From Bacteroidaceae bacterium (GTDB taxonomy: Bacteria > Bacteroidota > Bacteroidia > Bacteroidales > Bacteroidaceae), in assembly GCA_017442185.1 (NCBI GenBank), contig JAFSAT010000023.1:1-60093 (forward strand): 60,093 nt of DNA, given 5' to 3'. The notes below the pieces were generated by a model. That model had not been told where the DNA came from. It saw nothing but the letters and a program-made list of their open reading frames with translations, and searched no databases. A program made the translations under genes and the position numbers. Of the stretch, positions 37,459 through 45,827 are shown piece by piece (positions within the stretch are counted from its first letter, which is position 1; each line of letters starts with the position of its first letter).

Positions 37459-38010
37459 ATGAACGCAGGAATCGTATCGTCACGTTACGCAAAAGCTCTT
37501 TTAGAGTATGCCACCGAGCTGCACATCGAAGAGGATATATATCGCAGTATGTTCTCTTTGATAGCATCAATATCCGAGGTGAAAGATTTTTTGGTGGCAC
37601 TGCAGAATCCTATGCTGTCGTCTGCCGATAAGGTGAACCTTGTGTGCGAAGCCGCACAAGATAATTCAGTGCATTTCACACATTTTATCAGGCTTGTGAT
37701 AAAACAAGGACGCGAAGAATTTCTTCTATTTATGGCGCAATCCTACATTATGCTTTATCGCAGGCATAAGAATATTGCATCGGTGAAACTGACCTCGGCG
37801 GTCGCTTTGCCGCATAATATTGAACAACGTATTATAAACCTTATAAAAGAGTGCGGATATTCAGAGGTTGAACTCGAGAATATAGTGGACGACTCTATAA
37901 TTGGAGGATTTATATTAGAGACCGACTCCAGACGCCTCGATGCAAGTCTGTCCGGAGCCCTTAGAAAGATAGAGAAACAGATAGTAGACAATAACAGAAG
38001 ATTAGTATGA
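37459..38010 (+). CDS. atpH: F1F0 ATP synthase subunit delta
   Basis: A 183-residue subunit with an N-terminal helical bundle ([19 protein letters not shown]) and the conserved C-terminal [28 protein letters not shown]. It links the top of F1 to subunit b. Its stop overlaps the atpA start (ATGA at 38007-38010), so the two are translationally coupled. Confidence 0.95.
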   Translation: MNAGIVSSRYAKALLEYATELHIEEDIYRSMFSLIASISEVKDFLVALQNPMLSSADKVNLVCEAAQDNSVHFTHFIRLVIKQGREEFLLFMAQSYIMLYRRHKNIASVKLTSAVALPHNIEQRIINLIKECGYSEVELENIVDDSIIGGFILETDSRRLDASLSGALRKIEKQIVDNNRRLV

Positions 38011-39587
38011 ACATAAAGCCAAGTGAAGTGTCCGGCGTGCTGCTTGAGCAACTGAAAGGAATTGACGACACCCTAAAGTATGAAGAGGTTGGAACTGTGT
38101 TGCAAGTGAGCGACGGAGTTGTACGTATATATGGCCTTTACAATGCCGAGTCCGATGAACTTCTTGAATTTGACAATGGTATTAAAGCCATTGTGATGAA
38201 TCTCGAAGAGGATAATGTGGGTGCAATACTTTTGGGCCCCACGGATAAAATCAAAGAGGGTATGACGGTTAAGCGCACCGGTCGTATAGCATCGTTAAAT
38301 GTCAGTGAACAGATGTTGGGGCGCGTTATTACACCGCTCGGCGAACCCATAGACGGGAAGGGAGCTATCGGTGGAGATTTGTGTGAAATGCCGCTCGACC
38401 GCAAGGCACCGGGAGTGATATTCCGTCAACCGGTTACCGAACCGTTGCAGACGGGGCTTAAATCTGTCGACTCTATGATACCCATAGGTCGCGGACAGCG
38501 CGAACTTATAATAGGTGACCGCCAGACAGGAAAAACCTCCATTGCCATAGATGCCATAATCAACCAACGTGCCAACTACGAGGCGGGCAATCCCGTCTAC
38601 TGTATATATGTGGCAATAGGACAAAAAGGCTCTACGGTTGCCACCATTGTAAACACCTTGCACAAATATGGAGCAATGGACTATACAATAGTTGTTGCAG
38701 CAACGGCAGCCGATACGGCAGCAATGCAATATTACGCTCCCATGGCCGGAGCAGCAATAGGTGAATATTTCCGCGATACGGGGCGTCATGCACTCGTTGT
38801 GTACGACGACTTATCGAAACAGGCAGTAGCCTACCGCGAAGTATCGCTGATTCTCCGCCGTCCATCGGGGCGCGAGGCTTATCCGGGCGATGTCTTCTAT
38901 CTGCACTCACGTTTGTTGGAGCGTGCGGCCAAAATAATAGACCAACCCGAGGTTGCAGCCCGAATGAACGACCTTCCCGACAGCCTTAAGGGGCGTGTGA
39001 AAGGTGGCGGTTCGCTCACGGCACTACCCATCATCGAAACACAAGCCGGCGACGTTTCGGCGTATATCCCCACAAATGTAATCTCAATCACCGACGGACA
39101 GATATATCTTGAGAGCGACCTTTTCAATCAAGGCTTCCGCCCAGCTATAAATGTGGGAATTTCAGTATCTCGCGTAGGTGGTAATGCACAAATAAAATCA
39201 ATGAAAAAGGTTGCAGGAACGCTTAAAATAGATCAAGCACAGTATCGCGAGCTTGAGGCATTTGCAAAGTTCGGCAGCGACATGGACAGCGTGACGCAAA
39301 TGATAATAGACAGAGGACGCAAAAACAACAAACTGCTTGTGCAACCCCAATACAGCCCCATGCCTGTGGGCGAGCAGATAGCATTGCTGTACTGCGGCAC
39401 GCACAATCTGTTACGTGAAGTTCCACTTGACAATATATCGGAATTTGAGCGTCTCTTCCTCGATATAATGCGAATAAGTCACAAAAAAGATGTGCTGGAC
39501 GTGCTTGAGGCCGGGCAGCTCACCGATGAGGCTGTACGCATCATAGAGAGTGTGGCACAAGATATTGTAAATGGTTTAAAACAGTAA
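38007..39587 (+). CDS. atpA: F1F0 ATP synthase subunit alpha
   Basis: A 526-residue non-catalytic nucleotide-binding F1 subunit. The P-loop is [18 protein letters not shown], and the family signature [14 protein letters not shown] is present with the nearby GRMEL-type region. Length is slightly above E. coli alpha. Four-base overlap with atpH upstream and 3 nt before atpG downstream show tight coupling. Confidence 0.98.
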   Translation: MNIKPSEVSGVLLEQLKGIDDTLKYEEVGTVLQVSDGVVRIYGLYNAESDELLEFDNGIKAIVMNLEEDNVGAILLGPTDKIKEGMTVKRTGRIASLNVSEQMLGRVITPLGEPIDGKGAIGGDLCEMPLDRKAPGVIFRQPVTEPLQTGLKSVDSMIPIGRGQRELIIGDRQTGKTSIAIDAIINQRANYEAGNPVYCIYVAIGQKGSTVATIVNTLHKYGAMDYTIVVAATAADTAAMQYYAPMAGAAIGEYFRDTGRHALVVYDDLSKQAVAYREVSLILRRPSGREAYPGDVFYLHSRLLERAAKIIDQPEVAARMNDLPDSLKGRVKGGGSLTALPIIETQAGDVSAYIPTNVISITDGQIYLESDLFNQGFRPAINVGISVSRVGGNAQIKSMKKVAGTLKIDQAQYRELEAFAKFGSDMDSVTQMIIDRGRKNNKLLVQPQYSPMPVGEQIALLYCGTHNLLREVPLDNISEFERLFLDIMRISHKKDVLDVLEAGQLTDEAVRIIESVAQDIVNGLKQ

Positions 39588-39590
39588 CAG

Positions 39591-40454
39591 ATGAGCCTTA
39601 AAGAGGTTAAGCAACGAATACAGTCGGTAAAAAACACGCAGAAAATAACATCGGCAATGAAGATGATTTCTGCTGCAAAATTGCGCCGTGCTCAAAATGC
39701 AATAGAAAGCGTCCGCCCCTATAAAGAGAAACTCTACACAATGTTGCTCACCTATCTTTCGGCAGCGCAAGAGGTAAAAACCCCATACACTCGCATCGGT
39801 GCACCGCGACATGTGGCAATAGTGGCTGTTTCGTCCGATAGCAGTTTGTGCGGCAGTTTCAATGCCACCATAATACGTCGCGCCAATGAGGTTGTAGACG
39901 AATATTTGCACTCAGGCTGCGAGACGGTTGAGGTTTTCCCTGTGGGTAAGAAGATGGCCGAGGCTTTGCGAAAATCGGGCTTGCCGCTCGACGAAAGTCT
40001 CATGCAACAAGCAGGCTCCCCACATTACAACGATGTGTCGCGCGTGGCCTATCACCTTATGGAGCGTTTTGCCGCAGGTTCCCTCGACCGTATAGAACTT
40101 GTATATACCCATTTTCACTCGGCGGCAAGACAGATTCCCATGCGTGAGACTTTTTTGCCCATGGATGTCACAAACATCGGTTCCAAAGCGCAAAGCCTCA
40201 ATCACGATTTTATAGTAGAACCCGATAAAGAAAGATTGATAGAGGCGTTGTTGCCACGAGTGACGGCTATGCGTCTCTTTACCGCGCTTCTCGATTCCGT
40301 TGCGGCCGAGCACGCAGCCCGCATGCTTGCAATGCAAATAGCCACCGATAATGCCGACGACCTTATTACCACGCTTGTTCGCGAATATAACAAAAGCCGT
40401 CAGCAGGCAATTACAAACGAACTGCTCGATATTGTGTCGGGCAGCCTGAACTGA
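39591..40454 (+). CDS. atpG: F1F0 ATP synthase subunit gamma
   Basis: A 287-residue rotor subunit. The N-terminal helix KEVKQRIQSVKNTQKITSAM with KMISAAKLRRAQ and the C-terminal helix MQIATDNADDLITTLVREYN with KSRQQAITNELLDIVSG are the standard ends that form the central shaft. Last gene of the operon. It is followed by a 13-bp inverted repeat of the dispersed family. Confidence 0.96.
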   Translation: MSLKEVKQRIQSVKNTQKITSAMKMISAAKLRRAQNAIESVRPYKEKLYTMLLTYLSAAQEVKTPYTRIGAPRHVAIVAVSSDSSLCGSFNATIIRRANEVVDEYLHSGCETVEVFPVGKKMAEALRKSGLPLDESLMQQAGSPHYNDVSRVAYHLMERFAAGSLDRIELVYTHFHSAARQIPMRETFLPMDVTNIGSKAQSLNHDFIVEPDKERLIEALLPRVTAMRLFTALLDSVAAEHAARMLAMQIATDNADDLITTLVREYNKSRQQAITNELLDIVSGSLN

Positions 40455-40481
40455 AACATCCTTAACATCGGGGTGATACAC

Positions 40482-40547
40482 TTAAACAGCTTCTTGTAAA
40501 TTTTGTAAATGAAGATGAAATTTCAGCAAGATATAGAAGCTGTTTAA
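40482..40547. repeat. Inverted repeat after atpG, dispersed family
   Basis: TTAAACAGCTTCT (40482-40494) and AGAAGCTGTTTAA (40535-40547) are perfect 13-bp arms around 40 nt, beginning 28 nt after the atpG stop. The arms point outward, opposite to the copy at 17613-17671. A hairpin here could terminate or protect the atp transcript. Confidence 0.65.
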
Positions 40548-40753
40548 ATTTTATGTACTTGGAATTTTCATAGCTCTTTTTTAGACTGTTTTTTATTTTT
40601 AAGGGCACATACGTGTAACATGACTGCAAAAAAAAGGTAAAAACAGACAAAAAATAGCATAAAAAGGCAAGTAAAATTCGCTTATACATAATATAAACGC
40701 AATATTTGAAATAAATTTTAGCAGTTTCTTACTATCTTCGCGGAAAATTCATA

Positions 40754-40823
40754 TATTTGAGGTAAACCTCGAATATAATCTTTCACTCGATGCAAATAAA
40801 ATAAAGCGAGCTTTATTTTATTT
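40754..40823. repeat. Palindromic leader element upstream of ettA
   Basis: It starts with TTGAGGTAAACCTCGAATAT, containing the dyad GAGGT-AA-ACCTC, which recurs in altered form at 50421-50470. It continues into a perfect 13-bp hairpin AAATAAAATAAAG/CTTTATTTTATTT (40794-40806 with 40811-40823), loop CGAG. The hairpin ends 50 nt before the ettA ATG, so it lies in the leader if TATCTTCG at 40733-40740 is the -7 element. The rest of 40548-40753 holds no clear gene. Confidence 0.5.
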
Positions 40824-40873
40824 TGCTCGTTTGCATTTATAATTTAGGAATATTGTAAACAAACAAAATATTT

Positions 40874-42571
40874 ATGGCAACAGTAGACGACAAGAAAATC
40901 ATTTTCTCAATGGTAGGTCTGAGCAAGACCATCAAGCAGACAAACAAACAGATTCTGAAGAATATATACCTCTCATTCTTCTATGGCGCAAAAATAGGAA
41001 TTGTAGGTATGAACGGTGCCGGAAAATCAACACTGATGAAGATAATCGCCGGCCTTGACAACGACTTTCAAGGAAATGTAGTCTGGTCACCGGGCTATTC
41101 TGTGGGTTATCTGCCGCAAGACCCCAAACTTCAGGATGGAAAGACGGTTATGGAGTGTGTAAAAGAGGGCGTGCAGGCTACAGTAGACGCTCTTGCCGAA
41201 TACGAAGAGATAAACAATAAATTCGGTCTTCCCGAGTATTATGAGGATGAAGAAAAGATGAACAAACTTTTTGCTCGTCAGGCCGAACTTCAGGATATAA
41301 TAGATGCCACCGATGCCTGGAATCTCGACAGCAAATTAGAGAGGGCAATGGCAGCTTTGCGTTGTCCGGCTCCCGACGAGGTTGTCGATCACCTTTCGGG
41401 CGGTGAACGCCGTCGTGTGGCACTTTGTCGACTGCTGTTGCAAAAACCCGACGTGTTGCTTCTGGACGAGCCAACCAACCATCTTGATGCCGAGAGTATC
41501 GACTGGCTTGAACAACACCTCAATCAATATGAAGGAACGGTGATTGCCGTTACTCACGACCGCTACTTCCTGGACGACGTTGCCGGATGGATTCTCGAAT
41601 TAGACCGTGGCGAAGGAATACCTTGGCAGGGCAACTACTCATCGTGGCTCGAACAAAAAACAAAGCGTATGGAGCAAGAGGAGAAAAGTGCCGGCAAACG
41701 TCGTAAAGCATTAGAGCGTGAATTAGAGTGGGTGCGTATGGCTCCCAAAGCTCGTCAGGCAAAGGGAAAAGCCCGTTTGAACTCTTACGAGAGAATGCTT
41801 AACGAAGACCTGAAGGAGCGCGAAGAAAAACTCGAAATTTATATTCCCAACGGCCCGCGTTTGGGTAACAAAGTTATCATAGCCGAGCATCTTGCAAAAT
41901 CTTTCGGAAATAAGACACTGTTCACCGACCTTAACTTCACACTTCCGCCAAATGGCATAGTTGGAGTAATAGGCCCGAACGGAGCCGGTAAGACAACCCT
42001 CTTCCGCATGATAATGGGGCTTGAAACAGCCGATGCAGGTACATTTGAAGTGGGCGAAACGGTGAAGATTGCATACGTCGACCAAAACCATAAAGACATA
42101 CTTCCCGAAAAGACTGTTTACGAAGTAATGAGTCAAGGCAACGAACTTATGCGTCTGGGTGGCAAAGATGTGAATGTGCGTGCCTACCTGTCGCGATTTA
42201 ACTTCTCGGGTGGCGACCAAGAGAAAAAATGCGGGGTATTGTCGGGTGGAGAGCGCAATCGCCTGCATCTTGCCATGGCTCTCAAAGAGGGTGGTAATGT
42301 GCTGTTGCTCGACGAGCCTACCAACGATATTGACGTGAACACTCTGCGTGCCCTTGAAGAAGGACTTGAAAATTTCGCGGGATGCGCCGTTGTCATAAGC
42401 CACGATCGTTGGTTCCTCGACCGCATCTGCACACACATAATAGCCTTTGAGGGCGATGGTAACGTATATAGCTACGAAGGCTCATACTCCGACTACGAAG
42501 AGCATAAAATGAAACGCCTGGGTATAGAGGAGCCCAAGAAAGCCCGCTACCGTAAACTTATGGAGGATTGA
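40874..42571 (+). CDS. ettA: Energy-dependent translational throttle protein EttA (ABC-F)
   Basis: A 565-residue soluble ABC-F ATPase with two nucleotide-binding domains and no membrane helices. Walker A motifs are GMNGAGKST (about residue 48) and GPNGAGKTT (about residue 370). Signatures are LSGGERRRVALCRLLLQKPD and LSGGERNRLHLAMAL, each with LLLDEPTN and HD(R) switch residues. The inter-domain linker is charged (ERELEWVRMAPKARQAKGKA), the EttA-type PtIM. EttA binds the ribosomal E site and gates translation initiation by ATP/ADP ratio. It is monocistronic or leads the following aminotransferase gene (49 nt gap). Confidence 0.93.
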   Translation: MATVDDKKIIFSMVGLSKTIKQTNKQILKNIYLSFFYGAKIGIVGMNGAGKSTLMKIIAGLDNDFQGNVVWSPGYSVGYLPQDPKLQDGKTVMECVKEGVQATVDALAEYEEINNKFGLPEYYEDEEKMNKLFARQAELQDIIDATDAWNLDSKLERAMAALRCPAPDEVVDHLSGGERRRVALCRLLLQKPDVLLLDEPTNHLDAESIDWLEQHLNQYEGTVIAVTHDRYFLDDVAGWILELDRGEGIPWQGNYSSWLEQKTKRMEQEEKSAGKRRKALERELEWVRMAPKARQAKGKARLNSYERMLNEDLKEREEKLEIYIPNGPRLGNKVIIAEHLAKSFGNKTLFTDLNFTLPPNGIVGVIGPNGAGKTTLFRMIMGLETADAGTFEVGETVKIAYVDQNHKDILPEKTVYEVMSQGNELMRLGGKDVNVRAYLSRFNFSGGDQEKKCGVLSGGERNRLHLAMALKEGGNVLLLDEPTNDIDVNTLRALEEGLENFAGCAVVISHDRWFLDRICTHIIAFEGDGNVYSYEGSYSDYEEHKMKRLGIEEPKKARYRKLMED

Positions 42572-42620
42572 TGCGCACTTTTCACCCTGTTATTTGAACA
42601 CATAAGAAACCTATACACCG

Positions 42621-43934
42621 ATGAAAACCATTGTAGACCCATTGCTGATTGATGATATAATGCAAGAACTTGAAATAAAAGATATAGCAACTGCGTCGAT
42701 ACGGCAGGTGGGTGCAATTGTCAGAGCAGTGGAGGAGCGCACAGGATTGGAGTATATACATTTTGAAATGGGAATTCCGGGCCTTCCTCCCTCGGCAGTC
42801 GGCGTTGAAGCCGAATGTGAGGCACTCCGGCGAGGTGTGGCAGCGGAATATCCGGTGATTGACGGCGTAAAATCGCTGAAAGAACAGGCTTCGCGGTTTA
42901 TGAAGGCTTTTCTCGATGCAGATATCCCGCCCCGAAACTGTATACCCACTGCCGGCTCCATGCAAGCCTCCTTTGCATCACTTATGCTATGCTCGCAACT
43001 CGACAAGCGCCGCGACACGGTGCTTTACATCGACCCGGGCTTTCCTGTGCAAAAGATGCAGGCACAGGTGATAGGTGTTAAAATAGCATCGTTCGACATT
43101 GCCGATTATCGTGGAGCCGCCCTCGAAGAAAAATTGCGCAGCTACCTCGACTGTGGAAATATTTGTGCAATTCTATATTCAAGCCCCAATAATCCCTCGT
43201 GGATGTGTCTCAACGACTGTGAACTTCAGATAATAGGGCAACTTGCCACAGAGTACGATACAGTGGTGATAGAAGACCTTGCATATATGACAATGGATTT
43301 TCGTCGCGACATGAGCAAGCCTTTTGAACCGCCGTATCAACCCACAGTGGCAAAATACACAGATAACTATATTCTGCTGATGAGTGCCTCTAAGATTTTC
43401 AGCTATGCCGGTCAAAGGATTGCTGTTGCCTGCATAGCCGATAAACTTTACGAGCGGCACTGCGAAGCATTGGCCGAACGCTACGGGATAGCACGCTTCG
43501 GAGCCGCTTTTGCATATATCTATCTCTATACATTCTCATCGGGAGTGGCTCATTCAGCACAATATGCAATGGCAGCCATGTTGCAGGCGGCTTGCGACGG
43601 AGTGTATAATTTTGTTGGTGACATAAAAGAATATGCTGTGCGTACACGCAGAATAAAGGAGATATTGCAGTGTCACGGCTTCCACGTGGTATACGATAAA
43701 GATATTGACGAACCGGTGAGCGACGGATTCTTCTTTACCATCGGCTATGGCAATATGACAGGTGCCGAGCTTTTGCGCGAACTGCTTTATTACGGAATAA
43801 GTGGAATAGATCTTGTAACCACAGGAAGTAACCGCAGGGGGATAAGAGCCTGCTCGTCGAACATAAAACCGCATCACTATGCAATGCTTGATGAACGCTT
43901 GAGAATATTTAACGAGAATCATAAACAACAATAA
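42621..43934 (+). CDS. PLP-dependent aminotransferase, class I/II
   Basis: A 437-residue fold-type I aminotransferase. The substrate/PLP regions are YSSPNNPSWMCL (Asn of NNP), VVIEDLAYMTMDF (Asp contacting the pyridine N) and MSASKIFSYAGQRIAVACI (Schiff-base Lys). A long N-terminal arm precedes HFEMGIPGLPP. It uses pyridoxal phosphate to move an amino group; the substrate cannot be read from sequence. The group I recognise is a Bacteroidetes-conserved one without a specific name. It ends 11 nt before the hexosaminidase gene, suggesting one operon, but no pathway link is obvious. Confidence 0.82.
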   Translation: MKTIVDPLLIDDIMQELEIKDIATASIRQVGAIVRAVEERTGLEYIHFEMGIPGLPPSAVGVEAECEALRRGVAAEYPVIDGVKSLKEQASRFMKAFLDADIPPRNCIPTAGSMQASFASLMLCSQLDKRRDTVLYIDPGFPVQKMQAQVIGVKIASFDIADYRGAALEEKLRSYLDCGNICAILYSSPNNPSWMCLNDCELQIIGQLATEYDTVVIEDLAYMTMDFRRDMSKPFEPPYQPTVAKYTDNYILLMSASKIFSYAGQRIAVACIADKLYERHCEALAERYGIARFGAAFAYIYLYTFSSGVAHSAQYAMAAMLQAACDGVYNFVGDIKEYAVRTRRIKEILQCHGFHVVYDKDIDEPVSDGFFFTIGYGNMTGAELLRELLYYGISGIDLVTTGSNRRGIRACSSNIKPHHYAMLDERLRIFNENHKQQ

Positions 43935-43945
43935 AAAAATAACGT

Positions 43946-45625
43946 ATGAGAAAAACACTTCTTTTATTGTGTTGCATGTGTATATTAGCACTACAGGCAC
44001 AGGACTTGTCTTTAATTCCCAATCCGGTGAGTGTTACAAAAAATGATGGACGCTTTATGCTTGAAGGAAAAGTTGTTATATGCTGTCCGAAAGTAAAAAA
44101 CAGCGATATAACCAATGTCGTCGACAAATTCGTGCACGAAATAAAAACGGCAACAGGCGTTAAACTGAAAAAAAGTTATTACAAAAACAGCAAAATGTTG
44201 GGATTGAATGTAGAAAAATGTCCCACAAAAGGAGATGCCCACATTACATTGAAAATTGATGACACAATGGGCGACGAGGCTTATAAGCTAAGCGTTAAAG
44301 AGAAACGAATAGATATTACAGCCGCAAAGCCGGCAGGATTCTTCTACGCATTTCAGACTCTTAAACAACTGATGCCACGCAATGTGATGGCCGTCACACC
44401 CGACGAAACAGTCAAAGAGTGGAGTATTCCCGCTGTCGACATTGTCGATGAGCCCCGTTTCGCATGGCGCGGATTCATGCTCGACGAGGGTCGCCATTTC
44501 TATGGTAAAGAGGAGATAAAAAAGATCCTGGATGTAATGGCAGCCTACAAAATGAACCGTTTCCATTGGCATCTCACCGAAGACCAGGGATGGCGCATCG
44601 AAATAAAAAAATATCCAAAACTTACCGACGTTGGTGCATGGCGCGAGAGTAAGGTATTAGGTTGGGGCGATGTAAAGCCCGATGGCATACACTACGGTGG
44701 TTATTACACACACAAAGATGCAAAAGAGATTGTGGAATATGCAAAAGAACGCTTTATCGAGATAGTCCCCGAGATTGATATTCCCGGACATTCGCAAGCG
44801 GCAGTGGCAGCATATCCCGAATTTTTAGCATGTGACCCCGAGAATGAACACAGCGTGTGGCTGTGGCAGGGAGTGTCGTCGGACGTCATCAATGTGGCCA
44901 ACCCTAAAGCCGTACAGTTTGCAAAAGATGTGATAGATGAACTTACCAACATATTCCCGTTTGAATATATACATCTTGGCGGCGACGAGTGTCCTACTTC
45001 AAAATGGGAACGAAATGCCGACTGTCAGGCGCTGCTTTCTGAGATTGGCTCTACGAATTACAGAGACCTACAAATAAATTTCTACAAACAAATTTTGGAA
45101 CATATTGCCGAAAAACCTGCCGACGAACAGCGTAATCTTATATTCTGGAACGAAGTACTTCATGGTAACACCGCTCCATTGGGTAACAATATTACCATTA
45201 TGGCTTGGATAGGTGCCGACGGTGCTGCTAAAGATGCTGCCACACGCGGAATGAACACAATACTTTCGCCACAGATACCTTATTACATCAATCGTAAACA
45301 ATCCAAACTGCCCACAGAACCTCTTTCACAAGGACATGGAACAGAAACCGTAGAAGCCGTCTATAATTACGTGCCAATGAAAAATGTTCCCGAGGAATTG
45401 CAAAGCAAATATATGGGCGTGCAAGCTAACTTTTGGACAGAATGGGTAGAGACAGCCGACATTGTGCAATATCTCATGCTGCCTCGTCTTGCAGCAGTGG
45501 CCGAGGCCGGTTGGACACCGCAGAACCGCCGCAATTATGCCGATTTTGAACAACGTTTGCAAGCAGAGGCCGATTATTATAAATTGCGCGGAGTGAACTA
45601 CGGTAAACATGTGTTTGGTAAATAA
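43946..45625 (+). CDS. Secreted beta-N-acetylhexosaminidase (GH20)
   Basis: A 559-residue exported glycosidase. Signal peptide MRKTLLLLCCMCILALQAQ, a GH20b N-terminal alpha/beta domain (to about 150), then the TIM barrel with RGFMLDEGRHFYGKEEIKK, NRFHWHLTEDQGWRIEIK, and the catalytic Asp-Glu in HLGGDECPTSKW. It cleaves terminal beta-linked GlcNAc or GalNAc from glycans through substrate-assisted catalysis. Together with the sialidase it fits host mucin or glycoprotein foraging. Co-directional with the aminotransferase gene 11 nt upstream. Confidence 0.95.
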   Translation: MRKTLLLLCCMCILALQAQDLSLIPNPVSVTKNDGRFMLEGKVVICCPKVKNSDITNVVDKFVHEIKTATGVKLKKSYYKNSKMLGLNVEKCPTKGDAHITLKIDDTMGDEAYKLSVKEKRIDITAAKPAGFFYAFQTLKQLMPRNVMAVTPDETVKEWSIPAVDIVDEPRFAWRGFMLDEGRHFYGKEEIKKILDVMAAYKMNRFHWHLTEDQGWRIEIKKYPKLTDVGAWRESKVLGWGDVKPDGIHYGGYYTHKDAKEIVEYAKERFIEIVPEIDIPGHSQAAVAAYPEFLACDPENEHSVWLWQGVSSDVINVANPKAVQFAKDVIDELTNIFPFEYIHLGGDECPTSKWERNADCQALLSEIGSTNYRDLQINFYKQILEHIAEKPADEQRNLIFWNEVLHGNTAPLGNNITIMAWIGADGAAKDAATRGMNTILSPQIPYYINRKQSKLPTEPLSQGHGTETVEAVYNYVPMKNVPEELQSKYMGVQANFWTEWVETADIVQYLMLPRLAAVAEAGWTPQNRRNYADFEQRLQAEADYYKLRGVNYGKHVFGK

Positions 45626-45639
45626 AAAGAACAATAAAG

Positions 45640-45815
45640 AGCTGTTTGAAGAACTGTTTGATTTATGTATTATCCGTTTATCATAGAACATGAGAAAGAT
45701 ATTCATTAATCTTTTCAAGTATCGTTAAGCGTCATAGAACAAACAGATGTTTTGAATATAAGAAGCAGATGCTAAGTCATAAAACTGCTTTCAATATGTT
45801 TAAAAGAAACTTAAA
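45640..45815. repeat. Degenerate dispersed intergenic repeat
   Basis: After the hexosaminidase stop comes AGCTGTTTGAAGAACTGTTT (45640-45659). A block at 45722-45806 follows with TCGTTAAG, AACAGATGTTTTGAATATAA and TGCTTTCAATATGTTT. The same blocks occur in the same order at 59488-59570, upstream of batC. No coding potential is seen. Confidence 0.45.
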
Positions 45816-45827
45816 TAAATCAATTCC

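Noticed and set aside
40462..40689. 75-codon minus-strand frame after atpG called as a gene
   Set aside because: Only the first about 25 codons look like a protein (lipobox); the rest lies in a repeat. Reported as a finding instead of a gene.
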